DNA of 64,000 bases. Origin: Oncomelania hupensis (lineage: Eukaryota > Mollusca > Gastropoda > Littorinimorpha > Pomatiopsidae). Both the position numbers and the translations under genes were made by a program. The stretch spans positions 32,463,946 through 32,527,945 of the forward strand of contig CM072513.1 in NCBI GenBank assembly GCA_036898135.1. Reading direction: 5' to 3'. Below, in pieces: positions 11,201-22,713 of the stretch. The notes below the pieces were generated by a model. It was not told where the DNA came from and made no database searches. It saw nothing but the letters and a program-made list of their open reading frames with translations. Numbering within the stretch: position 1 is the first letter of the stretch; the number at the start of each line of letters is the position of its first letter.

Positions 11201-11279
11201 GATTTCTGTTTTTAAAAATACCGTTCATATTATCGAACGTAATAATTTGCCAGTGCAGCAGCTACGACAAATGTTGAGA
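8253..11279. other. Intron sequence, no gene recognised
   Basis: Three kilobases of unique-looking AT-rich intron. A short duplication built on ttcagttcagagacta lies at 8697-8757, and an A-run at 9886. I found no splice-bounded exon or known transposon protein on either strand. Confidence 0.5.
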
Positions 11280-11336
11280 GGAAGAAAGAGAGATAGAGAG
11301 AGGGAGAGAGGGGGGGGGGGAGAGAGAGAGAGAGAA
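11280..11336. repeat. GA-rich low-complexity run
   Basis: GAGA repeats with an internal G-run directly precede an ATATTC-like tail. Confidence 0.8.
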
Positions 11337-11929
11337 TATGAATACGAATATTTATTCAATTAAGGGTCAAACCCCATTATAAGTGGTACATATTCACAAA
11401 ATATTACCATACAACAGCAGTCAAGTCAAACATACATCGAAACAATACAGTATTTCAAATCCTCAAAGCACATATCACGACAAAACAATTTATCTAATCT
11501 TGAATGCTCTGTACAAAAAAAAAGTATAATCACCTTACAACATTTTCATTTTTTGATGAAAATAATAAAGACAGCCTGAATGCATTTGGGCTTCTATAAT
11601 ATTTGTGAGAAATACATTCTCTATGCAAAACAGAGCAAAAAATGCAGCTCATTTTCTTTGGTTTGATTACATAATTTGCAGTTTGTTTTCAGGAATACAA
11701 CTGCATAATCTATAAAAATAAATAGCCGAATCAGAAATATCAAATCTGAACTTGGTCATTAAATACTGAAGATGTCTATCTCGATTCAATTTAAAAAATA
11801 AAGTCACATCATGTGACATATTACAAAAGGATCTGTGTAACTCAAACCGTTCACTCATATTTACATGATTATTTGTTTCCATTTACTGTCTATCAAACGC
11901 TCTTTAAAAACACGCAGAAAACATTTTGC
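11337..11929 (-). mobile_element. Possible LINE 3' end
   Basis: Read on the minus strand, the segment ends in TTGAATAAATATTCG followed by attcatattc repeats, the style of a LINE 3' end with a hexamer tail. A 71-codon frame precedes it (11667-11882) but has no motif I can name. The adjoining LTR-2 cut into its upstream side. Weakly supported. Confidence 0.3.
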
Positions 11930-11934
11930 ATTAC

Positions 11935-13494
11935 TGTGACAGACGGACTAGTTTACCCTGCTTACTTTACTATTTAGCCTTGTTTAGTCATTGTAATCTT
12001 AGAATGTTAATGTTAGGCTGCAGCAGACGATGGAAGTAATCAGGCGTAGCAATGGTATACTGCCGTTTACACACAGTGGTAGTTGACGGTAAGAGCGAAG
12101 GCAATGACATTATCGTAGCTACGTTAGGCGAGTCGATTACCAACCAATGAGAACACAGTTTATAATGGACTCAGCCAGGTCTGGCTGATTCAAATAGAGA
12201 GATAGAACGGCAGTCGTTTTTGAAACGAGGAGCAGTAAACCGCTACACAGTTAGCAGTAAGATCTCTCCTGAATAGACCAGGAAGCAGGACTTGAGAATC
12301 TTAGAATTCAATCAAGTAGCCACGAGCCTGACTTTGTTAAACAGGTAAATGAACATACTTCTGTTTCATCGTGATATATTTATATTATTGTTGAAATTAT
12401 GTTTGTGGAATTTGCTATGCATAGACTTGAATTGGAATCCGAATTTGCCTTACCACGTGGAGAAGCCGAACACGTGTTAAGCACGACCGGTTTGGACGCC
12501 ATGTTGTATACCTGACGGAACCACTGTTGGTTAACCTATATGTATGGTTGCAGACCAGTGGCTGTACCAGTGAATGTTTATAATATTATTAATTCTTTAT
12601 GTGTATGATTAGCCATGAGTTATATTTATGTATGTATAGGAAATTAGAGTTGAGATTCCAGTGGACCACGGACGTAGCAGAATGTTCGTCGCTTATGTAT
12701 AGAGATGTGGAGCTATCACTGAGGGCTACTTTGGCTTTCAGTGAGACGCTCTGCACAGACCTTTTATTCAGGGTTGTGCAGAATTTCGTCGCTTATGTTA
12801 CAGACGAACAGGCGAGATATAACGTGCGCCCAACTCCACAGAAAACACGAGTTGGCTGTTAAGCCTCTACAGCACAGGACTGAGAGAGCTCCCCTGGAAA
12901 ACACTCTCCAAGACAACACAGATTGTCAAGGAACCAAACTACGTGACGACCCAGCGTGTACCAGAAGCTACTTCATCAAAGGGCTTCAAACCCGCTACAC
13001 ACAAGCTAAGTGCCCAGGAATCAGTGCACTTAAACTGGTAGCAAAAGGACCACAGTAGTCCACTCTTCAGAAAATAGTAAAAGGGACCACAGTAGTCCAA
13101 TCTACATGAACTCTAGTAGCCAGTGCCCTATGAAGACATAACAGTTGCCTAGACTATCAGCGATCGAATTATTTGCATTGACTTATGACTTTTTAAGGTA
13201 GATTAGTACATCGAAGATCTTGTATAGAGTAGAAGAAATAAATGTGTGATTTTAACTGTTATTAAGTGGCTGGACTACATATGATTCATAGCCGTGTGAA
13301 AGCTAGTGTGACAGTGATCTTTTACCATTTTTCTATCTATCTCTGTATCCCAACCTTAACACAGACCGAGCTAAACAAATAAATTTATTAAAGTAATTCA
13401 CCGGGTGACTAACTAGCGGTTCCCATCGAATAAAGCGTGAGGGTTACAGCATTCCATTGTGCAGAGCCCAGCAACCCATAAACCCCACGTGACA
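11935..13494 (+). mobile_element. Solo LTR, family LTR-2 copy 1
   Basis: A 1,560-bp unit starting TGTGACAG and ending ACGTGACA, flanked by perfect 5-bp repeats ATTAC (11930-11934 and 13495-13499). A polyadenylation signal lies in gaaataaatgtgtgat near 13240. The last 330 bp match the copy at 28415-29691 closely, the first part more loosely. No internal region with gag or pol follows, so this is a solo LTR. TG...CA ends and a 5-bp TSD fit Ty3/gypsy or BEL elements. Confidence 0.85.
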
Positions 13495-13530
13495 ATTACA
13501 CACACAAATTCGTATTCCCACAGACATTCT

Positions 13531-13669
13531 TTTTGACATCATGGACTATTTAGAATTCATCTCGCACAGATTTGCAAAAGCCTGTATTTTTTGTAATTTT
13601 TTTATTTTCGGGGTGCGGGTTGGGGTGGAGTGAAGGCAGTACGACTCACATTGCTATGTATGCGAGTCA
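13531..13669 (+). repeat. R1 3' end fragment
   Basis: It matches the last 140 bases of R1: gactatttag, cagatttgcaaaa, a G-rich stretch, and the closing gcgagtcaaaaa. The rest of the copy is absent. Confidence 0.75.
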
Positions 13670-13925
13670 AAAAGAATCGGGCTACAGATGTCCCCCTGCT
13701 TCACTCCTAATGAACAATTTACATAGTCTTTGAGTCTGCCACCACATCTAATACGAGCTTTCACTTTAACAAATATACTTTTGACACACTGAAGAAGTTT
13801 TCCCTTAATTCCATTCTTCAGTTATGACAGGGCATAGTAAATTTATATTAATAGAATCAAAAGATTTTTCAAAATCAATGAAGGCTACATAAAGTTTACG
13901 ATCATAACAAAACTTTCTGAACCCA
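13669..13925 (-). pseudogene. Decayed LINE reverse transcriptase fragment
   Basis: On the minus strand the frames read GFRKFCYDRKLYVAFIDF then EKSFDSIN, followed after a frame shift by RIRCGGRLKDY and GVKQGDICSPILF. These are the core RT blocks of a LINE different from the two families above. A stop and a shift break it. It ends exactly at the R1 fragment. No longer open frame spans it. Confidence 0.75.
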
Positions 13926-14142
13926 AGCTAACAAAGTAAAAATGTGATAGGGGGAGAGAGAGAACAACAACAATTAACGATTTATTCATAACAATTTATT
14001 CATAACTGCTTAACCCTATGGCTCATTGCAAAAGGAATACGAGGGGAGAGAGACTCCGGGTTACATTGATGTCAAACGAGCGGAGAAACGAACTGTAACA
14101 AACAAATAAGTAATCGGACCGATCGATACATCGCGAACACAC

Positions 14143-14172
14143 CCCCCCTCACCCCCCCCCCCCCCCCCCCCC
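14143..14172. repeat. Poly-C run
   Basis: About 25 C residues, broken once. Length in the assembly is likely uncertain. Confidence 0.85.
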
Positions 14173-14595
14173 ACCAACACCCCCACCCTTGTATTTTGTT
14201 TTATAACGGTTAGAGTATTTGTTTCTTATTATTTTACGTACAACAATCGGTGTCTTTGCTGTTGAATCAGCCAAGGTAGCCTCGTATTGCTGCCACAATG
14301 ATGTCCAAGGCTCGCGCTCTCATGACCTCTGACTTCTAACAAAGAACGTACAGCTTCACAAAGAAGGTGCATAACTCAAAAGTGTGCAAAATCGAAAGCA
14401 CCCAGCGCCCCCAAGCGGGGGGTCTGAAGCTTTGCTAGCCGGCTAGTGTTGAGAACATGGTGGATAGCATGTGTGAAGCTGCAGGAGGTTGCAAGCATGC
14501 GAAAAGACCCAAATATAGCACTCACTGCAGCCTGTAGAGGACAAAATTAATATTTGTGTGTATTGTTTTTCACACAGTGGACGCGGGGTCATATG

Positions 14596-15660
14596 TGTCA
14601 CGAAGTGACTTGATAAATATTTACATTTGTGTATACATCACATGTTTATAGAGTTAGGACACGAGCGAGGACTATTGACATAGGCCCGTGGCATATGTAT
14701 TCGCTTTGCGTGGGTACTATATTTCCTAGTTCATTAATATTTTGGTGATGAGACTCGCAGGAATTTTATTAATTAGTAACTGTGTGTACATATATTTAAT
14801 TTTACAAAGAGCGATATAAAGCTGACACTGGGCGTGAAAAATGAGTTGAATGCAGTTGTATGTGCATATTATTGTGCTTGTATTGTTATTTTATAGTCAT
14901 AATTGTGTTGTCATATCCTGCTGTTAACGTTTAGTGTAAATAGGCGCAAGCCTCCTGCACTTTAAATTGAATAAAACAACAACTCGCCTCTAAAAAGACT
15001 GTTTGGAGAACAAAAGGCTGTTCACGTATGCATCTGAGAGTGTCTGTGACTGGACGGATGAAGTAGGGCTAGGATAGAAAAATTGGAATGAAAGATAGAC
15101 TGTGAAAAAAAAGAGTGAATGCTATTCTTTGCGACTCGAAAATATTGTGGTGTATGCTATTTCTATTTTTCACTGTGGTGATTCTGGATTCTGTTCATGA
15201 CAGACAAGGTAATTTGAATATTTATATTTTTATGATTTACTTGTTCAAAATATAATATTGAAACTAAGTTTGTAACAATGTTTTCATATTTTCATAAACG
15301 TAATTGTCTGTCAGACCGGAACGGGGTTGTTTCAGAGAGAGATAAATTCATATTAAAGTTCAGCTACTTATTATTTTATTACTATAAGACTTATAGTTTT
15401 CTTGAATATAGTTTTTTTGAATTCCGTTTTAATTATTATTCTATTATCTTATGTGAGGAAGAAGAGAACCATAAACTTAGCAAAACGTAAATTGGTGTTG
15501 CGTTCCAACTGTTGTGTATTTTACGTCTTCAGTGTTTCTAGTTTATCTCCCTGTCTTAACTTGAGTAATTCTATAAGAAAGGCCTTTTGATGAATGCATG
15601 TATATGTGAAATTGAAACATTAAAAACAGTATACAAACTAATATCAAGTTTGTAGGAATC
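14596..15660 (+). repeat. R3 repeat, forward copy
   Basis: A unit of about 1.07 kb opening TGTCACGAAGTGAC and fading after gtttgtaggaatctt. A second copy lies inverted at 17925-21118. A short stretch at 14753-15013 is not shared. It contains an AATAAA at about 14970 but no coding frame. Its class is unknown. Confidence 0.65.
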
Positions 15661-16535
15661 TTAAAAGTGAAGTGAATTATTAAAATCAAAATGTTTCTTC
15701 AGAATCAAATGTGTGTGTGTAGATTTCCTAATAATTCATATTGCTTTTCTAAATTCTTATCAATTAACTTTGGGCATGTTTTTGTGCTTTGGCACTTTAC
15801 ATGGATATGTTTCAATTTGTTGCATGTTGTATTGTAATACAATTAAATGACATGCAAGTTCAGTAATGCACTGTTTTTGTTCATTTTCACTTGCTTGTCC
15901 ATCTTCTTAACTGTCTGGTCACTGATTTCTTTTCCCTGTCTTATTATATGTATGGTCACCGATTTCTTTTTCTCGGCAAATATGCCTATTATACAGTTGC
16001 ACACATACAGGCCTGAGTAGGCTACACAGGAATGCATTATGAAGTTATTTCATAACAAGTTCAGACAAAAGTTATAAATACACTCGAGCTTTCTCAGAAG
16101 AAAAAAACCATGTTGCATGTGTAGGCCTATAGCACAAATTAATACACACGTAGTCATGCACTCAATTAATAGGCAGATTCACACTTTCATATAATGGAGA
16201 AAACAAGGCAATAACTGCACAACAAGAGCAATTCAGTAATCTATGTATATAAATTGCTTAGCCGGAAGTCCTTCTTCGCTTCTACTATAAAGTTTGTCCG
16301 GTATGGACGCTGATCTGGGCAGGTGCTGGGCGCTACGGATCGGCCTGCTGTGTGCTCAAAACCAGCGAAATCGTTATAGCCGACATTTCCTTACCGAACG
16401 TTTAACAGTTTCTGAGATAAATAAATAAACAAAATGTCCACAAACTGCAATAGTCTCATTCCGCGCGCTTCCATTAAAAATCAAATTGAGGTTTCAGCAT
16501 GTTTTCCCATATAGACCAAAAAATTGATGATCGTT

Positions 16536-16612
16536 ATAGGAAGCCTTGGTAGCTTACTTGATATAGAATTCGCCTACCGTGCAGGTCGACCCAAGTTCGA
16601 AGCTCACGCGGG
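16536..16612 (+). repeat. tRNA-like SINE head
   Basis: An A-box-like tagcttacttga and a B-box-like AGTTCGAAGCT lie at tRNA spacing, followed by ccaaa and a T-run. The stems do not pair well enough for a functional tRNA. It is probably a SINE fragment. Confidence 0.45.
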
Positions 16613-16639
16613 CCAAATTTTTTTTTTTTTTTTACTCTA

Positions 16640-16882
16640 CAATATGAATATATTTTTCTTTTTAATTTAGGCTTTTTACCTTTAATTTATAATAATTATT
16701 ATTCTTATTATTCTTATTATTCTTATTCTTATTATTATTATTTATAAACTAATAATAATAAATTATTATTAGTAGTAGCAGTATTATTATATCTTATATC
16801 AAATTTTCTTTTAAAACCTTGGTGTTTTTTATGATTTCTATTTGTATTATTCTATATTCAATATTAATATTATTATTATTAT

Positions 16883-16947
<65 letters not shown>

Positions 16948-16948
16948 C
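16640..16948. repeat. AT-rich trinucleotide repeats
   Basis: Mixed ATT/TTA repeats lead into a TAG/AGT array of about 65 bases at 16883-16947. Confidence 0.9.
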
Positions 16949-16949
16949 C

Positions 16950-17265
16950 AAGGATCGGGATGGGGTGGTACGTGTAGGTAAAAGGGGGCTACGGGTAGGT
17001 TTAAAGGGGCATGGGTAGGCATAACGGGGATACGGGTATATATAAGGGGGTATGGTGATGGTCGATTCCTTTCATCCATACCTGCGAAACGATCAACGGG
17101 GAAGTATCAAGGAGGGTACAAGTAGGTTACAAGGGGGGTACGGAAGGTATCAAGGGGGTTCGGGGAGGTATCAAGGGGGTATGGTGAGGCATCATGGGGG
17201 GGAGGGGGAGATATCAGGGGGGTGGGGTATGGGGAGGTATCAAGGGGATATGGGGAGGTATCATC
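16950..17265 (+). repeat. G-rich minisatellite
   Basis: Degenerate units of 20-30 bases built on GGTATCAAGGGGG and ACGGGTAGG recur about ten times. Closely spaced G-runs of 4-6 bases lie on the plus strand. Confidence 0.75.
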
Positions 17266-18243
17266 GTCCAAATGAAACTCGCAGACAACAGTTGTCTCTC
17301 TGTCTACATTTGAAACAGCAACCTGTGTACCCTGGCTTGCCAGGGTACAAAACCACTAGTACTGAATAATTGCATTAATTAACAGGTTTGTTGCCAAGTG
17401 GTTGCGCACTAATGAATAATAATAAAAGCAAGCACCGTGTTTGTTTTTAATGTCACACTTTTTTGCTGGTCAGTTACTGTGTGATAGGTCTGCATAAAAT
17501 CATGAATCGAACAGCTTTGGTAATTAATGTGAATTTAAAAAAAAGTATTTACTTGTATAAATAAAACATTTTTGAGTTCGTTTTACTACAAAAGGATAAT
17601 GTTTAGGGTTCAAAAAAAGTCCTGCGGCAAGGTTTGTTTACGTATTGCTAAGCAGAGGATTACGTCCCTTGCAACGAGCGTTCAGACCCTCCGCTTGGTG
17701 CGCGCCAAACGCATCTGTCATCACTTTTTATATAGCGGTGTGGCGTTATGATCCTTCTTTGTGAAGCTGTACGTTCTTTGCTTCTAACCTCTTGATAGCT
17801 ATGGAAGGGTAACGGCGGCCAGCGTTGCAGACAGTCCTCGGCGTCGCTGACTACGGTGTAGGCACTGTATGTTTGTCATAAACTTCTCGTGCGTGTTATA
17901 AAATAATAAGCTTTATTCTCAGAAGATTCCTACAAACTTGATATTAGTTTGTAAACAGTTTTTAATGTTCCAATTTCACTTATACATGTATTCATCAAAA
18001 GGCCCTTCTTATACAATTACACAAGTTGAGACAGAGATAAATTTGAAACACTGAAGACGTATAATACACAACAGTTGAAACACAACACTAATAAACGCTT
18101 TTCTAATTTTATGGTTCCCTTCTTTCTCACTGAAGGTAGTAGAATAATAATTAAAACGGAATTTAAAAAAAAAAATACACCTCAAGAAAACTATAAGTCC
18201 TAGAGTAGGTCCTAATAAAATAAGAAATAGATGAACTATAATA

Positions 18244-18595
<352 letters not shown>

Positions 18596-19249
18596 GCAAT
18601 CCCGTTCCCGGTCTTTCAGACAATTACATTTATCAAATTATGAAAATATTTTATGCATTTACAAAATTAGTTTCAATATTATATTTCCAGCAAGTAAATC
18701 ATACAATAAAAATATTCAAATTACCGTGTCACGTTGAGACTCGCGCGGCGTTGCGAATGTGACGCGTGCGATGGTAGGCTTGCGTGTGTGACGCGCGCGA
18801 TAGATCAGATGTTTTATTTTGCTAAGCATGCAGTAATAGAGTGTATTTATCTTTGATTTGATTTTGCGTTGTTATTAGAAGAAGCTTTGTATAACGTTGA
18901 TAATTTTAGTTGGTCGATATTATTTGAGAATTTTCTAGAGTTGGTTGTTTACTATCGATCGAAGCGTATGGATAATTCTAGTGGTAACTATAGAAGCTTC
19001 CATCCCAAATAAGGTGGTATGACGTGAGACAGTGATGATGAAATTTGTTTTGATTGGTTGTGGTGGGTCGTGCGGGGGTATTCTCGCCTGTTCTGGAGTA
19101 GAAAAAGACTATATTCACACTTTTCTGCTATCCTATGCACCAACGGGAATCCCCTCTATGAAAAATACTTCCGTTTTTTTTTTCTACGCGTGTTTTAGTG
19201 AGTTATTTCCAAATATTCAAGAATAATAACATGTGTCACTGGCCACCTG

Positions 19250-19495
19250 TATCGTACCCTCACATATTTTTTTTTTTGCTGCAGTTTATTATCCCTTTCT
19301 ATCGCCAGTGGCGCGCCTAAACCCTACCTACCTAACATTATTTGTGAATTTTTGAAAAATATTCGGAAAAACATAACGCCCAGATGCTGGCTCGAACCCA
19401 CACCTGTCAGGCGCCATTGGTTTCTGGCTTGTGGACAAGGCAAGTTAGTCCCGCCTTAGCCCACTTGGCCACAACGCTAGCCTAACAAATTCAGT
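19250..19495 (-). repeat. tRNA-headed SINE, antisense
   Basis: On the minus strand, gtggccaagtggg (A box, Leu/Ser-like) and GGGTTCGAGCC (B box) form a tRNA-like head at about 19385-19490. A body runs down to an A/T-run near 19270. Confidence 0.55.
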
Positions 19496-19498
19496 TAC

Positions 19499-19898
19499 TT
19501 CGTGTTTTGTGAAGGTTGCGACGGCGAAGCAATGGAAAACTACAAGAGTTTTCAGGTCCTGTTTCACTTTCTGTCGATGATCGACGCACCTCCGAAGTCG
19601 CCACAAATACAGGCCTCTACGATTGTTTTTTGCATTCTTTCACTGAGCATGTACTTCCTCCACTGTTTTTATACTTATCCCACTCGTTTTCTGGCTCTAA
19701 CAATCGTCGTTTTCGGCAATTTGCCATATTTAAAAGTCACGCATCAAGCTTTGATAAAACCCAAACAAGCTAAACCGGAACTTGGTTTCATATAACCTCG
19801 TTTTAATTTATAATGGCGATACCCACGAGTTTTTATGAGAGGTGCCGGAAAGTTGTGAATAAGTGCCGCACTGTTTAAAAAAAAAAAAAAAAAAAAAG
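19499..19898 (+). mobile_element. Unidentified poly(A)-ended retroposed segment
   Basis: The segment ends in about 22 A residues at 19877-19898, so it was probably copied from RNA. It has 85- and 97-codon frames in different phases, neither of which I recognise. It could be a processed pseudogene fragment or a LINE tail. Confidence 0.35.
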
Positions 19899-19902
19899 AC
19901 AA

Positions 19903-20075
19903 GGAGGGGCCGGGTAGCTCAGTTGGTAAGAGCGTCTTGCTAGTAACCGAAAGGTCGCTGGTTCGAATCCCGGATTGGTCAACGTGTGATCATATTATTT
20001 TCCCCTTTACCAACAACTGGCCCGCTGGTGTCAGTATAAATCGGTCCAGTAGCCACCTATATGCGAAAGTGTCGT
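19903..20075 (+). repeat. tRNA-headed SINE fragment
   Basis: TAGCTCAGTTGG and GGTTCGAATCC lie at tRNA spacing with a CTAGTAA loop that recalls tRNA-Thr. The anticodon stem does not pair, so this is a SINE head and not a working tRNA. About 95 bases of unrelated body follow. Confidence 0.65.
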
Positions 20076-20113
20076 GTGACTATAATCTAAAAACAACAAA
20101 AAAGAGAGAGTTG

Positions 20114-20360
20114 CCCACTGCCGTAGCTCAATTGGTAGAGCGTTCGCCTGGCACACCGATGACCCAGGTTCGAATCCCGTGGTGGGCGATATAAAATGTG
20201 GCCATTTTTACTGTCCATTTTAGCAGTATGATTGCTTTGGTGGTTCAGTGTTGATTCAGGTCACTACTCCTCTTTTCCTGGGATGGTTATCCCCGTCTGC
20301 CATATCGCCAATAGTGGGCGTAGACGTTAAACCTCAATGTTCTTCTTCTTTTAAAAAAAG
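20114..20360 (+). repeat. tRNA-headed SINE (SINE-B copy 1)
   Basis: Head with GTAGCTCAATTGG and GGTTCGAATCCC. The body holds tccattttagcagtatgatt, CTGGGATGGTTATCC and gtctgccatatcgccaat, ending caatgttc plus TTC repeats. AAGAGAGAGTTG flanks it (20102-20113 and 20361-20372) as a 12-bp TSD. The same family recurs at 31913-32140. Confidence 0.85.
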
Positions 20361-21186
20361 AAGAGAGAGTTGAAAGTAGAGAGAGCTGTTGTGTTAGAGT
20401 TTAGAAAGTTGTAAAAAGCGGAAAGTTGATAGTTGAGAATTGTAAAGTGAAAAGCGATTGAACGATTGTATGCAGTTGTTGATGTATGCTGAATAAAAGT
20501 GGAAAACTTCATACAACGACTCGGACTCCTGCCTTGTTGATGGTTGAACGGGTTGCGTAGATAAACGAATCTGAGTTACACCTATCAGGATTTCAAGCAT
20601 CGGGGCTGAATCGACTACTGATAAAAATCAACATCGAGTGTAACACTGTCATGAACAGAATCCAGAATCACCACAGCGAAAAAAAGTAGTCTACACAGTA
20701 ACACATATTTCCAGGTCACACAAAATAAGCATTCTTTTTTTCTTTTCTTTTTTCCCCAGTCTATCTATCTTTCAGTTCACTAATACACCCCACCCTATCC
20801 TCGTCCTATTTCATACAATCACAGACACTCAGATGCATACGAGAACAGCCTTCTGGGAGTAAATTACCGTCCCCGGACACCTGAGCGTATGGGGGACTTC
20901 TAGCCTTTAGTTAGTTAGTTAGTTATATAGATTAACGTCCCCGGACACATAAGCGTCTTTACATAGCCGAGTCTCATCACCAAAATATTAATGAACTATG
21001 AAATATAGTACAACGCAAAGCGCCACGTGAATATGTCAACAATCGTCGCTTGTGTCATAACTCTATAAACACGTGATTTATACACAATTGTAAATATATG
21101 CCAATTCTCATCGTGACAATTTTGAGCTCCTGTTGTTGCCCTTATCAGCCAGTCGACCAAAGTACGTTGATGATGTACTGCTGGCA

Positions 21187-21387
21187 AACATGAGAGGCGT
21201 ACCTGACATGGCGACATTCAAATCGCAACTGAAAACGTATCTGTTCAAGAGTGCATTCAAATAATTATTATTATTATTGTTGTTTTTATTTCATTGTAAT
21301 ATTATGTCATATGTGTTGTAATGACAGGATGTACAATGGATGAATGCGAGCGGGTGCGCAATGAGTCTTGCGCGATATAAGTACCAT

Positions 21388-21436
<49 letters not shown>
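21187..21436 (+). mobile_element. CR1/L2-like LINE 3' end
   Basis: The frame at 21205-21264 reads DMATFKSQLKTYLFKSAFK and stops, the usual C-terminal end of CR1/L2-type reverse transcriptases. A short UTR follows with GCGCGATATAAGTACCATTC and an ATT-repeat tail (21393-21436). Only the 3' tip is present. Confidence 0.7.
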
Positions 21437-21968
21437 GATATTCGTAGAATACGGAGGAACAGTCCACAAATATGGACCTCTTTATTTTTTTTTTTTATCG
21501 TGCCGTAAAAACAATGTGCAAACACAAAACATGATGATAATCGGAAATACCTTTATTACCAATAAACTTATTTTTAAAATAAAAGGGGTGAACTTCAAAG
21601 TGGTTTTTTTCCAATGTGGTCCAAATTAGGAGACCTTCAGTAATTTGGACCTTCCAGCCTTCGATATTGGACCATTCACTGTTTTGATACAGCCACAGTT
21701 GACGCCATATCCTCGTTGGATAATCCAGAAGAAATAATCTAAATGTTAAAACGCCAAACAGTGCTTTCCCTCTGTTGAAAAACTAAGTGGTACACATTTG
21801 TCGCTGATCCATATTTGTGGACTCTCCCCTACTGTCGTGTCTCACAGATCAGCACCTTTAGCGCTACTTTACTGATCATACAGTTTCGAACTGTGCTACA
21901 TAGGTTGTCTTGCCGCTGTCTGTCTATCACTCACCCACCCCCCCTCCTCCCCTAATATGGGTGTCGGC
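21437..21968. other. Intron sequence, no gene recognised
   Basis: Unique-looking sequence between a LINE tail and the first CP element. No feature is seen apart from a T-run at 21484. Confidence 0.5.
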
Positions 21969-21981
21969 AATAGCAAAGCCA

Positions 21982-22481
21982 CCCCCGTTGGGGTGCCGGG
22001 GGTTTCAGTATAAATAGTATCCCCACTTTCTAGAAATTTAGTGCTTTAAATTCCCACTGTCGCTGTCTTTCTCATTTGCTCTTTCCCATTCCTGCTCTGT
22101 TCTATCAATCTGCTATACTATCGTCTTCTTCGCTAGCCCAGTCTCCTACCTTTTTTCTTGAAAACTCTTCCGGGATAAGACTCCTTATTTGTGTATGAGG
22201 TCTGTTGGATCAGCTTGGGAATATTGGACGCTTTCTGCCAGGTGGTCACTAGGGCTTCCTATGATGTTATTATATAACGGGGGTTCGATAAGTTGGGGTG
22301 AAGCCTCAGCCGTTCCCTGCGTGGGTTGTCTTTATTGTAAAGTGACTGGCTGGTGGAGAGCTTTCGGTTTTACCACTAGGGTTGTTTCAGCAGATCTTTT
22401 ATGCGGATCGGGAGTTGTCCGGTCCTGATTTGGCTCGGAAGAGTCCGCTGGACCTAAAGCAATAATAATGTAATGTAATGT
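21982..22481 (+). mobile_element. CP retroposon copy A (TAATG-tail subfamily)
   Basis: It starts cccccgttggggtgcc, has TATAAATAG about 28 bases in, and ends with gctggacctaaagcaat and TAATG repeats. The 13-bp TSD AATAGCAAAGCCA lies at 21969-21981 and 22482-22494. Compared with copy B, about 83 bases near the middle are deleted. No tRNA-type A/B box pair was found. CP is non-autonomous and of unknown class. Confidence 0.88.
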
Positions 22482-22713
22482 AATAGCAAAGCCAGCTAGC
22501 TAGCTGGAATCCCATCACAAGCTTCTGTTCTAATTCTGACAGTCAGGCTCCTGTGTCTGTGTCACAATCAGCGAAGTAATCAACAGGCCTACTATTAAAG
22601 CTGTGAGGGGCAGTGTCTTGCTGGGCAGTACCTCATTGTGATATCCAGTTGCCGTTCAATCATCACGTATTTCACGTGCGTCAGTCTCTTCTGAAACGTT
22701 TTGTTGCTGGTAC

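Larger units (their letters stand above)
14340..17780. mobile_element. Candidate 3.4-kb inverted-repeat element
   Basis: CAAAGAACGTACAGCTTCAC opens a 36-base sequence at 14340-14375 that recurs inverted at 17745-17780 with two mismatches. Similarity resumes further in at AAGCGG.GGGTCTGAA on both sides. CTTCTAA stands directly outside both ends (14333-14339 and 17781-17787) as a likely TSD. No transposase is seen. Inside lie an R3 repeat, a tRNA-like head and G-rich minisatellites. It could instead be two independent inverted repeats. Confidence 0.5.
18727..20645 (+). mobile_element. Solo LTR, family LTR-1 copy 1, with insertions
   Basis: It begins TGTCACGTTGAGAC and ends GAGTGTAACA. It aligns with the copies at 50064 and 62462, including gaagaagctttgtata, the AATAAA in gctgaataaa.gtgg, and ggctgaatc.actactgat. 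About 1.3 kb of SINE and retroposed sequence is inserted at about 19110-20360. The left TSD is decayed. Confidence 0.75.

Noticed and set aside
19903..20190. Functional tRNA genes
   Set aside because: A and B boxes are present, but the anticodon stems do not pair and SINE bodies with TSDs follow. They are SINE heads.
21982..22040. HDV-like or hammerhead ribozyme at the CP 5' end
   Set aside because: The C/G-rich start can form a hairpin, but I could not find the conserved core bases of either ribozyme. It needs a structure search.
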